Shown: positions 49,689 through 58,586 of the stretch, one piece after another | Position numbering within the stretch: the first letter of the stretch is position 1 | Layout: each line of letters opens with the position of its first letter | Assembly (NCBI GenBank): GCA_016927065.1 | Contig: JAFGNJ010000004.1 | Coordinates: 186,001 to 250,000 of the forward strand | Reading direction: 5' to 3' | DNA from: Deltaproteobacteria bacterium | GTDB taxonomy: Bacteria > Desulfobacterota > B13-G15 > RBG-16-54-18 | DNA: 64,000 nucleotides | Translations under genes and position numbers: made by a program | The notes under the pieces: model-generated | What the model was told of the DNA's origin: nothing | Database searches by the model: none | What the model saw: only the letters and a program-made list of their open reading frames with translations

Positions 49689-50855
49689 ATGTTGCAGGCA
49701 TTTACAAAAATAACACCAGTCGATGTAACGCCGGGCACGCAGGACTCTTATGTAGATGTAGATTGCTCGTCGTATATTCCGGAAGGGGCGACTGGTGTCA
49801 TATTGAGAGTGCACTGCGCTTCCGGCGCAAACCAGGCTGTATACTTCAGAAAAAACGGTTCTACAGATAATTATTATCACAATATGTGGCAGTACGGTCA
49901 ATTCTGGGCATCCGTTGGTGTAGATTCAAATCGAATATTTGAATGTAAGGTAAGTACAAAATCTTACAGTTGGGTTTATCTCGTCGGTTATACGATGGGG
50001 GATGTGACATTTTTTACCAATGGCGTCGATAAAACCCCTGGGACGACCGGAAGTTGGCAGGATGTGGATTGCTCAAGCGAGGCACCCGGTGCCGTGGCGT
50101 TGATGTTTCATCGGTATGCAGACAATACAATTCTTTCATTGCGTATGAATGGGTCTACTGATAATAGGCTTGGTGATTTGTACTATCAGTCTGGAGTAGG
50201 AGCCATAATAGGATGCGACTCAAATCAAATTTGTGAATGCTATGCGGAGAGTAGCAATGCCGATCTGATTCTTATTGGCTATGCTACCGGTGGTGTGGTT
50301 ATGAACATCAATGCCGTTGACGTATCGCTCGGTACTGCCACGACTTGGCTGGACATTTTTGTAAATGCGGCTGCACGGATGGCATTTATAGAGGTTTATT
50401 CAACTGGCGCGCTTGAGTATGGCCTGCGAGAAAATGGAGACAGCGAGGATCAGCACAGAGATGCGTACAAAGTTCCCTATGCGATGGTTGGATGTGATGA
50501 TAGTGGCTATGTTGAGGGGTATATCGAGACAACCGGAGTAGATTTTTACGCGGTTGGCTATGCTATTCAGCCTGCTCCAAATATTTATTTTTTGTTCGGC
50601 GCTAATCCGGTAGCGGGAGACGCGCACTATCTCAAGTTGGATGTCGAGGCCGTAAAACAGTGCTGGGGATATCTGCCGTTCAGCGTTGGGCAGATCATCG
50701 ATCAGGCCGCCCGCTATCTGCAATTTGGCCCCGGCGCCACTCCGTCCCTGGATGGAAGTTATTTGCCGTGGATTATAACCGCTGTACCCCGCATCCCCAA
50801 GCCCATTACCGGAGCGTGGTATCAGAGATTGAGTTCGGTGAAAAAAACCATATGA
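49689..50855 (+). CDS. Tail fibre/receptor-binding candidate with three internal repeats
   Basis: The 388-residue protein contains three beta-rich repeats of about 90 residues (about 11-105, 112-203, 210-297). Each begins VD(V/K) plus a TPGT-type strand and includes a RKNGSTDN/RMNGSTDN/RENGDSED turn. Each then has a VGxDSN strand and ends with a (L/I)VGY or IGYAT strand. The C-terminal part (about 300-388) ends basic. Repeated beta domains after the tail tip point to a fibre or adhesin. The third repeat has lost the CSS motif of the first two. Confidence 0.65.
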   Translation: MLQAFTKITPVDVTPGTQDSYVDVDCSSYIPEGATGVILRVHCASGANQAVYFRKNGSTDNYYHNMWQYGQFWASVGVDSNRIFECKVSTKSYSWVYLVGYTMGDVTFFTNGVDKTPGTTGSWQDVDCSSEAPGAVALMFHRYADNTILSLRMNGSTDNRLGDLYYQSGVGAIIGCDSNQICECYAESSNADLILIGYATGGVVMNINAVDVSLGTATTWLDIFVNAAARMAFIEVYSTGALEYGLRENGDSEDQHRDAYKVPYAMVGCDDSGYVEGYIETTGVDFYAVGYAIQPAPNIYFLFGANPVAGDAHYLKLDVEAVKQCWGYLPFSVGQIIDQAARYLQFGPGATPSLDGSYLPWIITAVPRIPKPITGAWYQRLSSVKKTI

Positions 50856-50857
50856 GG

Positions 50858-50887
50858 CCCCGCACCGCCTTTTCTGACGGTGCGGGG
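50858..50887 (+). terminator. Strong hairpin after the repeat protein gene
   Basis: A perfect 10-bp stem (CCCCGCACCG with its complement) and a 10-base loop follow the stop codon. The T-run after it is short, so it could equally protect the upstream mRNA. Confidence 0.6.
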
Positions 50888-50941
50888 TCATCCCGCTCGT
50901 AGGGGATCCCCTTTTATGCGGGCGGGAAGAGAGGAGAGACA

Positions 50942-51589
50942 ATGGATCCTTTTAAACCTACGGGGATTGGCGCCAATGACGCCATGAACGTTTTGAAATG
51001 GGTCTTTTCAAAGGCCCTGTCGGCCCCGCCGAAATTAAAGGCGTGGGACGATTATTTAATGGACTCCACCGTACACCGCGTCTTTGCTGGCACCGAGGGC
51101 AATGGGGACAAGCCCATGATCGGCGGCATCGGCTGTGACGAGGCCCCTTCTGCTGATTGGTTCCCCACGGAGAAGGTCGTGGCCGCTGCGGTAAATGTGG
51201 CCAGCCTCCTGATGGGCAGCGAAGGATTCTGCCAGCTCTCCGCATCGGGCCCGGAGGCGGAAGGCGAGGTCTTCGCCAATATCAACTTTAAGTTTCCTTT
51301 CGATGCCGCAGAATCCGATGCCTACGGCGGGGTTCTGACCGTCGAGTATGAATACACAAGCGAGCCACCAGATGTAACGGCCTACGGGAACAAAGGGACC
51401 GAGGAGACTCCGGACTGGCAAGCCCTCGTCATGGGCATCAAGGGCTATGCCCCCGAATCAGGCGTATGTGTGCTGCGACCCTGCAATGCCGGCGAAGGGC
51501 CCAACGGTACCGGCACATGGTTTTTGACATTCCCCAAGACCGGCCAAGCTCACCCAGGCGAGATTTGGTGCAAAGAACATGAGGCATAA
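50942..51589 (+). CDS. Phage structural hypothetical protein
   Basis: The 215-residue protein follows GAGAGGAGAGACA. It contains no recognised motif; the mid part (GEVFANINFKFPFDAAES, VLTVEYEYTSEPPDV) is beta-rich. Location between fibre and glycosyltransferase genes suggests a tail-associated role. Confidence 0.6.
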   Translation: MDPFKPTGIGANDAMNVLKWVFSKALSAPPKLKAWDDYLMDSTVHRVFAGTEGNGDKPMIGGIGCDEAPSADWFPTEKVVAAAVNVASLLMGSEGFCQLSASGPEAEGEVFANINFKFPFDAAESDAYGGVLTVEYEYTSEPPDVTAYGNKGTEETPDWQALVMGIKGYAPESGVCVLRPCNAGEGPNGTGTWFLTFPKTGQAHPGEIWCKEHEA

Positions 51590-52589
51590 ATCGACAATAC
51601 GGAAAGTGGGTATCAGGCGCGGGCTCGGCGGGTGGGGTGATGTGCAGATGGCACTTGCCGTGGCCGAGCAATGGATGAAGGAAAAGGGCGAGCCCGTGAC
51701 ATTCGGGTGCCCAAAGGAACTGCTTCCCCTGTGTGAGAACGTTCCTGGCATTGAAGCTCTACCGTGCAAGACGGACCATGCTGAAAAGGACGCACCCCTT
51801 GAAGAATTTGATCAGCTTTCCTTTGGCCGTAAATGGGACATTACCACGCCCTGTATCGAGTATGAACGGGCGTTGCAGCCGAATGTTGATCGCAACCGCA
51901 CCGAGATATGGGCGACGAAGCTAGGACTCAAAGGCCATCCGCATCCACGGGTATATTTAACGGATAAAGAACGGGCGAAAGCATCCGCCTGGGTAAAAAA
52001 ACACGGCCTTGGTGGCCGTTTTTTATTGGGCATTGTTCCCCGTTCGTACTCTTGGGTTCGCGATTGGCCTGCATGGTATAAGCTCTTGTGGCAGCTTAAA
52101 GTCAAGGCCCCATTGTTAACTCCTGTCATCTTTTTGGCCGGAGTAGATGATTGGAATGCGGTAGAGTATGCGGTGTGCGGGGTTCCCGTGTATCGCCCTA
52201 ATATCCGTGATCACTTGGCCCTGATGGATCGATGCCATTTTATTGCCGGTGTGGATACCGGCCCTATGCACTCTGCCGTAGGCCTGGGGAAGCCTACGCT
52301 GTGGGTGTTTTCGCACATCGATGGTAAGATCAGAACGCAAGGGTATAAAAAGGCGAAGTTCATACAGCGAACCGATCTTGAGTGCTGTCCATGCTGGTAT
52401 GAGGCTCGCTGCCACGATCCCCGTTATTTTGCCTTATGCCGGAGCGTGGCGGTGGAGGATGTAGAAAGGCATATCCTAAAACAATACAGGAGGTGGCTGT
52501 GTTTTACGTCATTTTCAAGAATAATGGTGAAATGCTTACGGAGGCCGATCTCGGAGACTGGGATCATGTGCCGCAAACACGCAACCTAA
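51579..52589 (+). CDS. Glycosyltransferase family 9 (heptosyltransferase-like)
   Basis: The 336-residue protein begins with GIRRGLGGWGDVQMALAVAEQW, a Gly-rich GT9-type start. It has the donor-site region FIAGVDTGPMHSAVGLGKPTLWVF near 235-258. The family transfers sugars, typically to lipopolysaccharide core. In a tail-fibre region it may alter the host surface or glycosylate virion proteins. The last 30 residues overlap the next gene by 91 bases in another frame, so the true C-terminus may have been altered by a frameshift. Confidence 0.75.
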   Translation: MRHKSTIRKVGIRRGLGGWGDVQMALAVAEQWMKEKGEPVTFGCPKELLPLCENVPGIEALPCKTDHAEKDAPLEEFDQLSFGRKWDITTPCIEYERALQPNVDRNRTEIWATKLGLKGHPHPRVYLTDKERAKASAWVKKHGLGGRFLLGIVPRSYSWVRDWPAWYKLLWQLKVKAPLLTPVIFLAGVDDWNAVEYAVCGVPVYRPNIRDHLALMDRCHFIAGVDTGPMHSAVGLGKPTLWVFSHIDGKIRTQGYKKAKFIQRTDLECCPCWYEARCHDPRYFALCRSVAVEDVERHILKQYRRWLCFTSFSRIMVKCLRRPISETGIMCRKHAT

Positions 52590-52852
52590 AGGAAGCCGGT
52601 TTGTTTATCCCCGCCTTTGGCTGGGATTGCCCGCCCCTGCCGCTCAAGCTCGAAGGAGATGAGCGGTATTATTGTGCCCGTTTGGATACCGCGCCATTGG
52701 GCGGAGTGGGCAAGCGTTTGGGTTATGTCTTAATCGGGCAGCGCAACGGAACATGCCGGAGGATAACCGTAGATTATCGGGGAATCCGTTTTGATAATCC
52801 ATCCCCTGCGGAACTCAATATCCGTGATAGTGCCTGGAGAAAAGGGATTTAA
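52499..52852 (+). CDS. Hypothetical protein before the tail spike
   Basis: GTG 52499 lies behind ACAGGAGGTGGCT and gives 117 residues (FYVIFKNNGEMLTEADLGDW). It is beta-rich with no known motif and overlaps the spike gene by one base. It may be a small tail protein or spike chaperone. Confidence 0.6.
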   Translation: MFYVIFKNNGEMLTEADLGDWDHVPQTRNLKEAGLFIPAFGWDCPPLPLKLEGDERYYCARLDTAPLGGVGKRLGYVLIGQRNGTCRRITVDYRGIRFDNPSPAELNIRDSAWRKGI

Positions 52853-55185
52853 TGACTATTTATTACGTCAATTCAGACCCGCTGGTTGGCAATGACAGCA
52901 ATGATGGGCTCTCGGAAGAGACTCCCTGGTTGTCTCTAACCAAGGTCAATGCCGTTACGTTCAGCCCTGGCGATCATATTAAGTTTATCAGGGGAGGGGC
53001 GTGGTATGGGCAACTATATCCACTTGGAGATGGTACGGCGGAAAACCGTATATATTTTGAGGCGTATGGGGAAGGGTCCCCTCCGATTATATCTGGGCTG
53101 AAGCCGTTACAAGAATCTGATTGGTCACTCGATGGAGGAAATATTTGGAAGACAACGATAACGGCAGCCGACAGGGTTTACTTTAATGGGGTGTGGGGGG
53201 ATAAGAAAACTGCAAAGGTAGATTGTATCAATAAATACGATTATTACTGGGCGTCGAATACGCTATATGTCTATTCTGAAGCCAATCCCGCAACGTGGTA
53301 TGGGGTGTCTATCGAAGTATTATTTATCAGCCGCGTTGTGTATATCCGCCGTAATTATATTACCGTCCGACAGATATACATGCGGGATTCATACAGCGAG
53401 GTTTTGTTTGTTTATAATAATACTGGATGCCAGTTTGAGTATTGCATAATTGATGGAGGACTATTTAGATTAGGAGTAGGTGTAAGGGGTGTATATTTAT
53501 ATAGCACAACTAATTGCAACTTATATAATTGTGCGTTTATACGTTCGACCAGAGGAATAGAGATTATTGGTGGCAGCGGTGGGCATAACGTTAAAAATTC
53601 TGTGTTTTGGGGACACTCCTATTACACAATCTATGATCCAGGGGTAAATATTACGTATGACTATAATCACTTCTATGGAAATACGGGTGCGTTAGGTTCT
53701 GATGAGTTTGACGTTATAGGCACCACAAGGGTTAGTGGAGGTACGGACGGAGGACATAATATTGTTGAATCACGTCCTTACATAACTGACCGAAAGGCTT
53801 GGACGATAGGTACGGGGGTAAGGATAGACGATCTTGGGTTCCGTGACATGACGGCCCTGATTGATACCGTAGCGACGGCCTATGCTACGAGCGGTATCAA
53901 AATGCTACTTGGAGTGACTACTGCGGGAGCGTATGTCGATGCCAATTTGAAGGCAAAGCTGAATACATGGCACGCGCAAGGTCACATCATTGCTGGACAT
54001 TCAAGGACACATCAGAAATGCTCATTGCTCAATGGGATGGCTATCAGATATGTGGGCGCTGGATCGGCTTGCACAACGACTATTGCAGGGGATGCCCTAA
54101 CCACATCGGTAACTGGCGGCCCTGGCGGAGAGAATCTTAACATTGATTTGACAAACGCCAGTTACGACACGATGGCGGAACTGGTTGCGTATATCAACGG
54201 GTTGGCAGCGTACACTTGCACGATCTCGGGATCATGTCAAGCGGGAGTGCATTCTGATACCTTGGCAGATGTGGCCGCACAAGATATTCGCACGGTATCT
54301 TATACCGCCCTGCTCGACAAAGAGAGGCTTGTGCGGGATGAGTTATCGGGGTGTAAGGCCGACTTGGAAAGCTGGGTCTCTGGGCTTACTGTAACCCATT
54401 ATATCTGGCCGTTCAATGAAAGCGATGCGGATACAAGGGCATGGGCGGATGATGAAGGATATGAATGCTCGTGGGCAGTTGGTGTGGCCGATGCTTTTTT
54501 GAGTTTTCAGGGGGCAAATATACTCAGTTTGCATTGTCCCCCTATAGACGATCTTGAGGGCGAGGACGAAGACACGATAAAAAACAAGGTAAGAGAGTTT
54601 ATATTTTTAGCTTCGATAAGAGGATTGCCGACTCTCATGTACTGCCATGATGAGTTGGATGCTACCGAGCATGGATGGGTAAAGGATGCCTTGGTGGAGA
54701 TGGGGGGTTTTAGCTCGGCTGCTGAAATCTTGGCATATTTAAAGGCGGGGGTGAATCCGCTTGGTTATCAATGGGGTGTTGGGGAGAGTCCTATTGATAT
54801 GCAACCAGGAGATTCTTCACCTCTGAGAGATGTCGGTACTGATTTGGGGCTAATCGAAGACATAATCGGCAGGTCCGTACCGCAAGAGACAAATCCGACT
54901 ATCGGGGCGTATGAATGGCTGCCGACAGCGCTTGTTCAAGCCGCCACGGAAGTTGTCAGCGTCATCGAAACAGCGGCAAATAAATTGCTGTTGGTCAAGG
55001 CTGCCGCCGAGGTGATCGGTATTATCGAACAGGCCGCCAAGTCAATCCTTGCTCCCGTTTTTAACGTTGTTGCAAAGACAAAACGTTTGATCTTCGAGAG
55101 CAAAGAGAAAACTACCGTCTTCAAGGCCAAGGCAAAAAGACTGATATTTAAGTCGGAGGACAAATCGGAGGACAAAGATGAATAA
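52852..55185 (+). CDS. Tail spike with beta-helix and polysaccharide deacetylase domains
   Basis: The 777-residue protein starts IYYVNSDPLVGNDSNDG, an opening common in right-handed beta-helix (pectate-lyase-like) proteins, with repeated strands to about residue 300. A NodB-type polysaccharide deacetylase domain follows (about 320-640): a metal-binding Asp pair in VRIDDLGF, HSRTH in HIIAGHSRTHQK, and IWPFNESDADTRAWADDEGYECSW. The deacetylase domain is split by an insert around 400-470. Two Lys-rich repeats (KTKRLIFESKEK, KAKRLIFKSEDK) form the end. It probably binds and edits capsular or O-antigen sugar during adsorption. Confidence 0.82.
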   Translation: MTIYYVNSDPLVGNDSNDGLSEETPWLSLTKVNAVTFSPGDHIKFIRGGAWYGQLYPLGDGTAENRIYFEAYGEGSPPIISGLKPLQESDWSLDGGNIWKTTITAADRVYFNGVWGDKKTAKVDCINKYDYYWASNTLYVYSEANPATWYGVSIEVLFISRVVYIRRNYITVRQIYMRDSYSEVLFVYNNTGCQFEYCIIDGGLFRLGVGVRGVYLYSTTNCNLYNCAFIRSTRGIEIIGGSGGHNVKNSVFWGHSYYTIYDPGVNITYDYNHFYGNTGALGSDEFDVIGTTRVSGGTDGGHNIVESRPYITDRKAWTIGTGVRIDDLGFRDMTALIDTVATAYATSGIKMLLGVTTAGAYVDANLKAKLNTWHAQGHIIAGHSRTHQKCSLLNGMAIRYVGAGSACTTTIAGDALTTSVTGGPGGENLNIDLTNASYDTMAELVAYINGLAAYTCTISGSCQAGVHSDTLADVAAQDIRTVSYTALLDKERLVRDELSGCKADLESWVSGLTVTHYIWPFNESDADTRAWADDEGYECSWAVGVADAFLSFQGANILSLHCPPIDDLEGEDEDTIKNKVREFIFLASIRGLPTLMYCHDELDATEHGWVKDALVEMGGFSSAAEILAYLKAGVNPLGYQWGVGESPIDMQPGDSSPLRDVGTDLGLIEDIIGRSVPQETNPTIGAYEWLPTALVQAATEVVSVIETAANKLLLVKAAAEVIGIIEQAAKSILAPVFNVVAKTKRLIFESKEKTTVFKAKAKRLIFKSEDKSEDKDE

Positions 55186-55702
55186 AACAAACGTTATCGG
55201 AGATATTAAGCACGCGGACGTCATAGCCATTTTGCATAATCCCAAAAGCGGTGAAAAAACGCTGATTGCCGGTAAGAACATCGTCACTAATGCCGGTGAT
55301 CAGTTCTACGCTCAAAAAGTCTGCGGAGAGTCACCGGCCAATGATTTCACCAGTCTCTACCTGACGACTGCCGGACCGTCAACACCAGCAAAGGATGATG
55401 ATTACAGCGATTTTACCGTTGTTGCGGGAAGTGAGAAAGCCAAATCCAGCGGGTATCCCAAAACCAATGATGCGGATCCGGATAACCCCGCGCCTGGAGT
55501 GGATATCATGTCATGGCTTTTTGAGTATTCAGGTGAGGATGGGCCTTTTACCGATATTACACATTCTTTTATCGCCAAGGCTGGTGCCGGTGGAACTGAT
55601 CCAATCTTAAATTCCTACAAGTGGCCTGTTTCCTTCAGCAAAGGGGCGGGTGTCACGATGAAAATCTTTCACAACCATCAACAGAATGGGGAAGAGGCAT
55701 GA
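55178..55702 (+). CDS. Phage structural hypothetical protein
   Basis: The 174-residue protein overlaps the spike end by eight bases. It reads ADVIAILHNPKSGEKTLIAGKN and ends with KGAGVTMKIFHNHQQNG, a beta-rich layout found in phage tail-fibre-associated proteins. Function unknown. Confidence 0.6.
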   Translation: MNKTNVIGDIKHADVIAILHNPKSGEKTLIAGKNIVTNAGDQFYAQKVCGESPANDFTSLYLTTAGPSTPAKDDDYSDFTVVAGSEKAKSSGYPKTNDADPDNPAPGVDIMSWLFEYSGEDGPFTDITHSFIAKAGAGGTDPILNSYKWPVSFSKGAGVTMKIFHNHQQNGEEA

Positions 55703-56004
55703 CACTTAATCCAAATAGCTATACTAAACAGCCGTGGGAAGAGGAGACAATCAAAATTGATTTCACGGAGAGACTGGCTGCCGGTGACAGCTTATCTTCA
55801 GCGCTTGTCACCATCTGGGAGGGAACGACCGAAAAGACAACAGAGATGATCGGAAGTTCCTCCGTAGAAAATCCATATGTGATTGTCAAACTCAAAGCCG
55901 GTGAAGATGGGATAAATTATTCCCTCCGTGTTCGCGCTACCACCTCCAATGGGGGAAAATATGAGGAGGATCTGGTAGTTCGCATCCGGCAAATAGGACA
56001 ATAA
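55699..56004 (+). CDS. Small beta-rich phage protein
   Basis: ATG 55699 overlaps the previous stop. The 101-residue product has a beta-sandwich-like pattern (ETIKIDFTERLAAGDSLSSA, INYSLRVRATTSNGGK). It may be a head- or tail-attached Ig-like protein. Confidence 0.6.
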   Translation: MTLNPNSYTKQPWEEETIKIDFTERLAAGDSLSSALVTIWEGTTEKTTEMIGSSSVENPYVIVKLKAGEDGINYSLRVRATTSNGGKYEEDLVVRIRQIGQ

Positions 56005-56007
56005 ATT

Positions 56008-56583
56008 ATGGCTGCTGATATCTACCTTTCAAACTTGAATCCGAACCAAAAATGGTTCGCCAAGCTCTCCGATGCCGGTGATAACGCCCTTGTAGAGCTG
56101 TTCAACTCCCAGGCCGATGCCGAGGCCGGTACCAGCCGAGTCGCCTATGGATCGTTCGCATTCGGCACGGAGATTGAAGTCGTGCTCACCAATGACACTG
56201 AAGAGCCGGATATCGAGTTTGCCAAAGACCAGGACTCCTGGCATCTCAAGGCAACGTTTTTAGACGGCGATCCTACGAAGATTGTTAGGTTCGGTCCCAT
56301 CACTGACCTGTCGGAAGTTATTGATCCGCTGCTGACAACCGACCAGGCTTGCCAGGATCGGGCGAGGCTTGAGATGGATAGGCATACAAAGATTGAAGTT
56401 TCCAGTACGCTCTCCCTGGGAACGCACATCCAGGGCCTCGAGGCGGACGATAAGCGCAAGCTCACCGACAATATGCGCGGCCTTGATCAACAAGTGCGAG
56501 TTGATGATATTCAGATCATGATAGACAAGGATTCAATAAAAGATATTATTACCGTAACCGAGTTTGAAGAGGTCAAACGATGA
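56008..56583 (+). CDS. Phage hypothetical protein with coiled C-terminus
   Basis: The 191-residue protein is beta-rich in its first half (GSFAFGTEIEVVLTND) and helical in its second half (LEADDKRKLTDNMRGLDQQV). It lies in the tail-accessory operon. No family recognised. Confidence 0.6.
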   Translation: MAADIYLSNLNPNQKWFAKLSDAGDNALVELFNSQADAEAGTSRVAYGSFAFGTEIEVVLTNDTEEPDIEFAKDQDSWHLKATFLDGDPTKIVRFGPITDLSEVIDPLLTTDQACQDRARLEMDRHTKIEVSSTLSLGTHIQGLEADDKRKLTDNMRGLDQQVRVDDIQIMIDKDSIKDIITVTEFEEVKR

Positions 56584-56708
56584 TAAAAAGATGTCCATTT
56601 TGTAATGGAGTAAAAGTATTAATTGATCGTTTTAATCATATGAGCTTCTATAATTGTCCCTTATGTAAGGGCAGGGGAAGAATAAAGATAACTAGAAAAA
56701 GGAACTAA
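56580..56708 (+). CDS. Very small zinc-ribbon protein (42 aa)
   Basis: ATG 56580 overlaps the previous stop. The product has CPFC and CPLCKGRG pairs at 5-8 and 26-29, a minimal zinc ribbon like the DnaJ Cys-rich repeat. The base composition is AT-richer than the neighbours. Confidence 0.6.
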   Translation: MIKRCPFCNGVKVLIDRFNHMSFYNCPLCKGRGRIKITRKRN

Positions 56709-56710
56709 AA

Positions 56711-56965
56711 ATGATAGGTACTAGTCTTGGATCATATATCCGTGGACAGAGCATCAACAACCTGCGCCTCGGCAAAATAATTGCCAAAGAGGGAACAACG
56801 CATACCGTGCGAATCGGGAGTGCTCAGATCACGTGTCACTACAGCGGATCGGCCAGCGTTGGGCAGCACGTCACGCTGGAATGCCATGATGGAGACCTGA
56901 CTAAAAGCTATATTCTCGCCACTGCCCCTATCGGCATCGCTGAAGGCGGGAATGTAGCGATATAA
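56711..56965 (+). CDS. Small OB-like phage protein
   Basis: The 84-residue beta-rich protein (LGKIIAKEGTTHTVRIGSAQ, GQHVTLECHDGD) has the look of an OB-fold. Similar small OB-like domains occur at the tail tip of this phage. Function unknown. Confidence 0.6.
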   Translation: MIGTSLGSYIRGQSINNLRLGKIIAKEGTTHTVRIGSAQITCHYSGSASVGQHVTLECHDGDLTKSYILATAPIGIAEGGNVAI

Positions 56966-56975
56966 GGAGGGGATT

Positions 56976-57251
56976 ATGGCAAGCAATGGAAGGGTTACAA
57001 ACAAAGAAGTCTATTCAATGTTTGCCGACGTTCAAAAGGATATGGGGGATATGAAAGGAGCTATTGGGAAGATCGAAGGAAAGACTTCAACCATGGCAAA
57101 AGACCTTTCAGAAGTAAAGACTACCCTGCAAAGTCATTCGGAAAAGATCGGGATACTCAAAGGGAAGGCTGCCGTATGGGGTGTTTTGGGTGGCACTGTC
57201 GTTACAGGAATTATTTTATTGCTCATCAATCTTTTTGGCAAAGGACCGTAG
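56976..57251 (+). CDS. Coiled-coil membrane protein, holin-associated (XhlA-like)
   Basis: The 91-residue protein follows AAGGAGGGGATT. A coiled coil (about 14-62) is followed by one transmembrane helix (about 66-86). This layout matches hemolysin XhlA-type proteins that assist holins. It begins the lysis cassette. Confidence 0.7.
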   Translation: MASNGRVTNKEVYSMFADVQKDMGDMKGAIGKIEGKTSTMAKDLSEVKTTLQSHSEKIGILKGKAAVWGVLGGTVVTGIILLLINLFGKGP

Positions 57252-57284
57252 GATATAATCATCAAAAAAGTTGTGTTTGTCAAA

Positions 57285-57308
57285 GCTCTCGAAAGAGGGC
57301 TTTTTATT
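57285..57308 (+). terminator. Intrinsic terminator within the lysis cassette
   Basis: GCTCTC and GAGGGC with a GAAA loop form a six-bp stem followed by TTTTTATT, 34 bases after the XhlA-like stop. Confidence 0.75.
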
Positions 57309-57334
57309 TTGAGAAAAGAAGGGAGGTGAGAAAA

Positions 57335-57544
57335 ATGAGTGAAAATACAAAGAAAGTGCTGGCGGCAATAGGGCTTATCATTCTTGTTGTCGGAGTGTTG
57401 TGGATCATTTGGGATTTAATCACGGCTCTTGTGATTTGTGGTATCTACTTCGCTGGCTGGCTATTCAATCCGCCTAGATTTTGGAAGTTCCTTGGATGGG
57501 CCGGTATCGGGTTGCTAAGGTTGTTCGGCCTAATCAAACAGTAA
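57335..57544 (+). CDS. Small membrane protein of the lysis cassette
   Basis: ATG 57335 follows AGAAGGGAGGTGAGAAAA. The 69-residue protein has two hydrophobic segments (about 8-26 and 30-64) and a basic end. It may be a holin or antiholin. Confidence 0.65.
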   Translation: MSENTKKVLAAIGLIILVVGVLWIIWDLITALVICGIYFAGWLFNPPRFWKFLGWAGIGLLRLFGLIKQ

Positions 57545-57568
57545 TCAAACCGAAAGAAGGGTTTTGAT

Positions 57569-58063
57569 ATGATAGCTTTAATAGGCGCAATTATAGGATT
57601 GTTCGGTGCTGCCATTCCCGAGATCCTCAAATTTCTCAATAACAAAGAGGATCACAAGCATGAGCAGGCCATGATGGACAAGCAGGCCGAGATAGAAAAG
57701 GCCCGCCATGGCTACAGGATAGAAGAGATTCAGGTTGAGGCGGAGGCCCGCACGGATATCGAAGAAATGAAGAGCCTGCACAAACGGGGAGAGGTAAGCA
57801 AGACCGGTATTAAATGGATTGATGGGGCACTGGGATTGCTCAATGGATCTGTACGGCCTGTTATAACCTACGCCTTTGTTACACTGTATTTTTTGGTCAA
57901 AAATGCACAGTATCAGATTGCGCGGGAAAATATGACTACATGGCAGGCTACAAAGGAACTCTGGAATGAGCCGGATGTCGGGGTATTCTCCTGCGTCGTT
58001 ACCTATTGGTTCGGCCAGCGCGGGATGCGGTATGTGCTGGGCAAACTCAGTGAGACACGATGA
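57569..58063 (+). CDS. Holin, three-transmembrane-helix type
   Basis: The 164-residue protein has a hydrophobic N-terminal helix (1-22), a charged coiled part (about 25-75) and the pattern KWIDGALGLLNGSVRPVITYAF, then a C-terminal helix with WFGQRGMRYV. This matches the 3TM holin family. It overlaps the endolysin gene by four bases. Confidence 0.8.
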   Translation: MIALIGAIIGLFGAAIPEILKFLNNKEDHKHEQAMMDKQAEIEKARHGYRIEEIQVEAEARTDIEEMKSLHKRGEVSKTGIKWIDGALGLLNGSVRPVITYAFVTLYFLVKNAQYQIARENMTTWQATKELWNEPDVGVFSCVVTYWFGQRGMRYVLGKLSETR

Positions 58064-58521
58064 TCACCAGGGCAACCACAGAAAACGGCATAGAGCTGAT
58101 CAAGCACTTTGAGACTTTTGTTGACCATGTCTATATCTGCCCTGCAGGATATCCCACGGTCGGTTACGGCCATGTGGTGCGTGAGTGGGAGAAAGAGCGG
58201 TATGCCGAGGGTATCACCGAGGAGGAGGCGGAGGTCCTTCTACAGGCCGATCTGAAACGATACGAGGCCAGCGTATGTCGCCTGATTACCGTTCCTCTCG
58301 ATGACGGCATGTATGATGCCCTGGTGAGTTTTACCTTCAACCTGGGGGGAGGAGCCCTACAACGTTCTACGTTACGCTCACGACTCAACCGAGAGGAATA
58401 CGAAGGCGCATCCGATGAGTTCTTGAAATGGGTTTATGCCGGTGGGCGTAAGCTCAATGGATTAATTCGCAGGAGGCAAACCGAACGATATCTGTTTATG
58501 TGGGGTATGCTATTGTGGTAA
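58060..58521 (+). CDS. Endolysin, GH24 T4-type lysozyme
   Basis: The 153-residue muramidase has Glu18 (KHFETF), Cys27 (ICPAG) and Thr33 (YPTVGYGH), the Glu-x8-Asp/Cys-x5-Thr triad of phage lysozymes. Later motifs are DALVSFTFNLGGGALQRSTL and GLIRRRQTER. It lacks a clear signal peptide, so release should depend on the holin. Confidence 0.93.
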   Translation: MITRATTENGIELIKHFETFVDHVYICPAGYPTVGYGHVVREWEKERYAEGITEEEAEVLLQADLKRYEASVCRLITVPLDDGMYDALVSFTFNLGGGALQRSTLRSRLNREEYEGASDEFLKWVYAGGRKLNGLIRRRQTERYLFMWGMLLW

Positions 58522-58551
58522 TACTGCCCCCCTACCACCCACTACCTTTCC

Positions 58552-58580
58552 TTGACACAGACCTTGCTTAGTGGTATAAA
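58552..58580 (+). promoter_or_regulatory. Strong promoter after the endolysin gene
   Basis: TTGACA (58552-58557), an exact 17-base spacer and TATAAA (58575-58580) make the best sigma-70 promoter in the window. No gene follows it on the plus strand before the terminator at 58612. Confidence 0.75.
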
Positions 58581-58586
58581 GAACCA

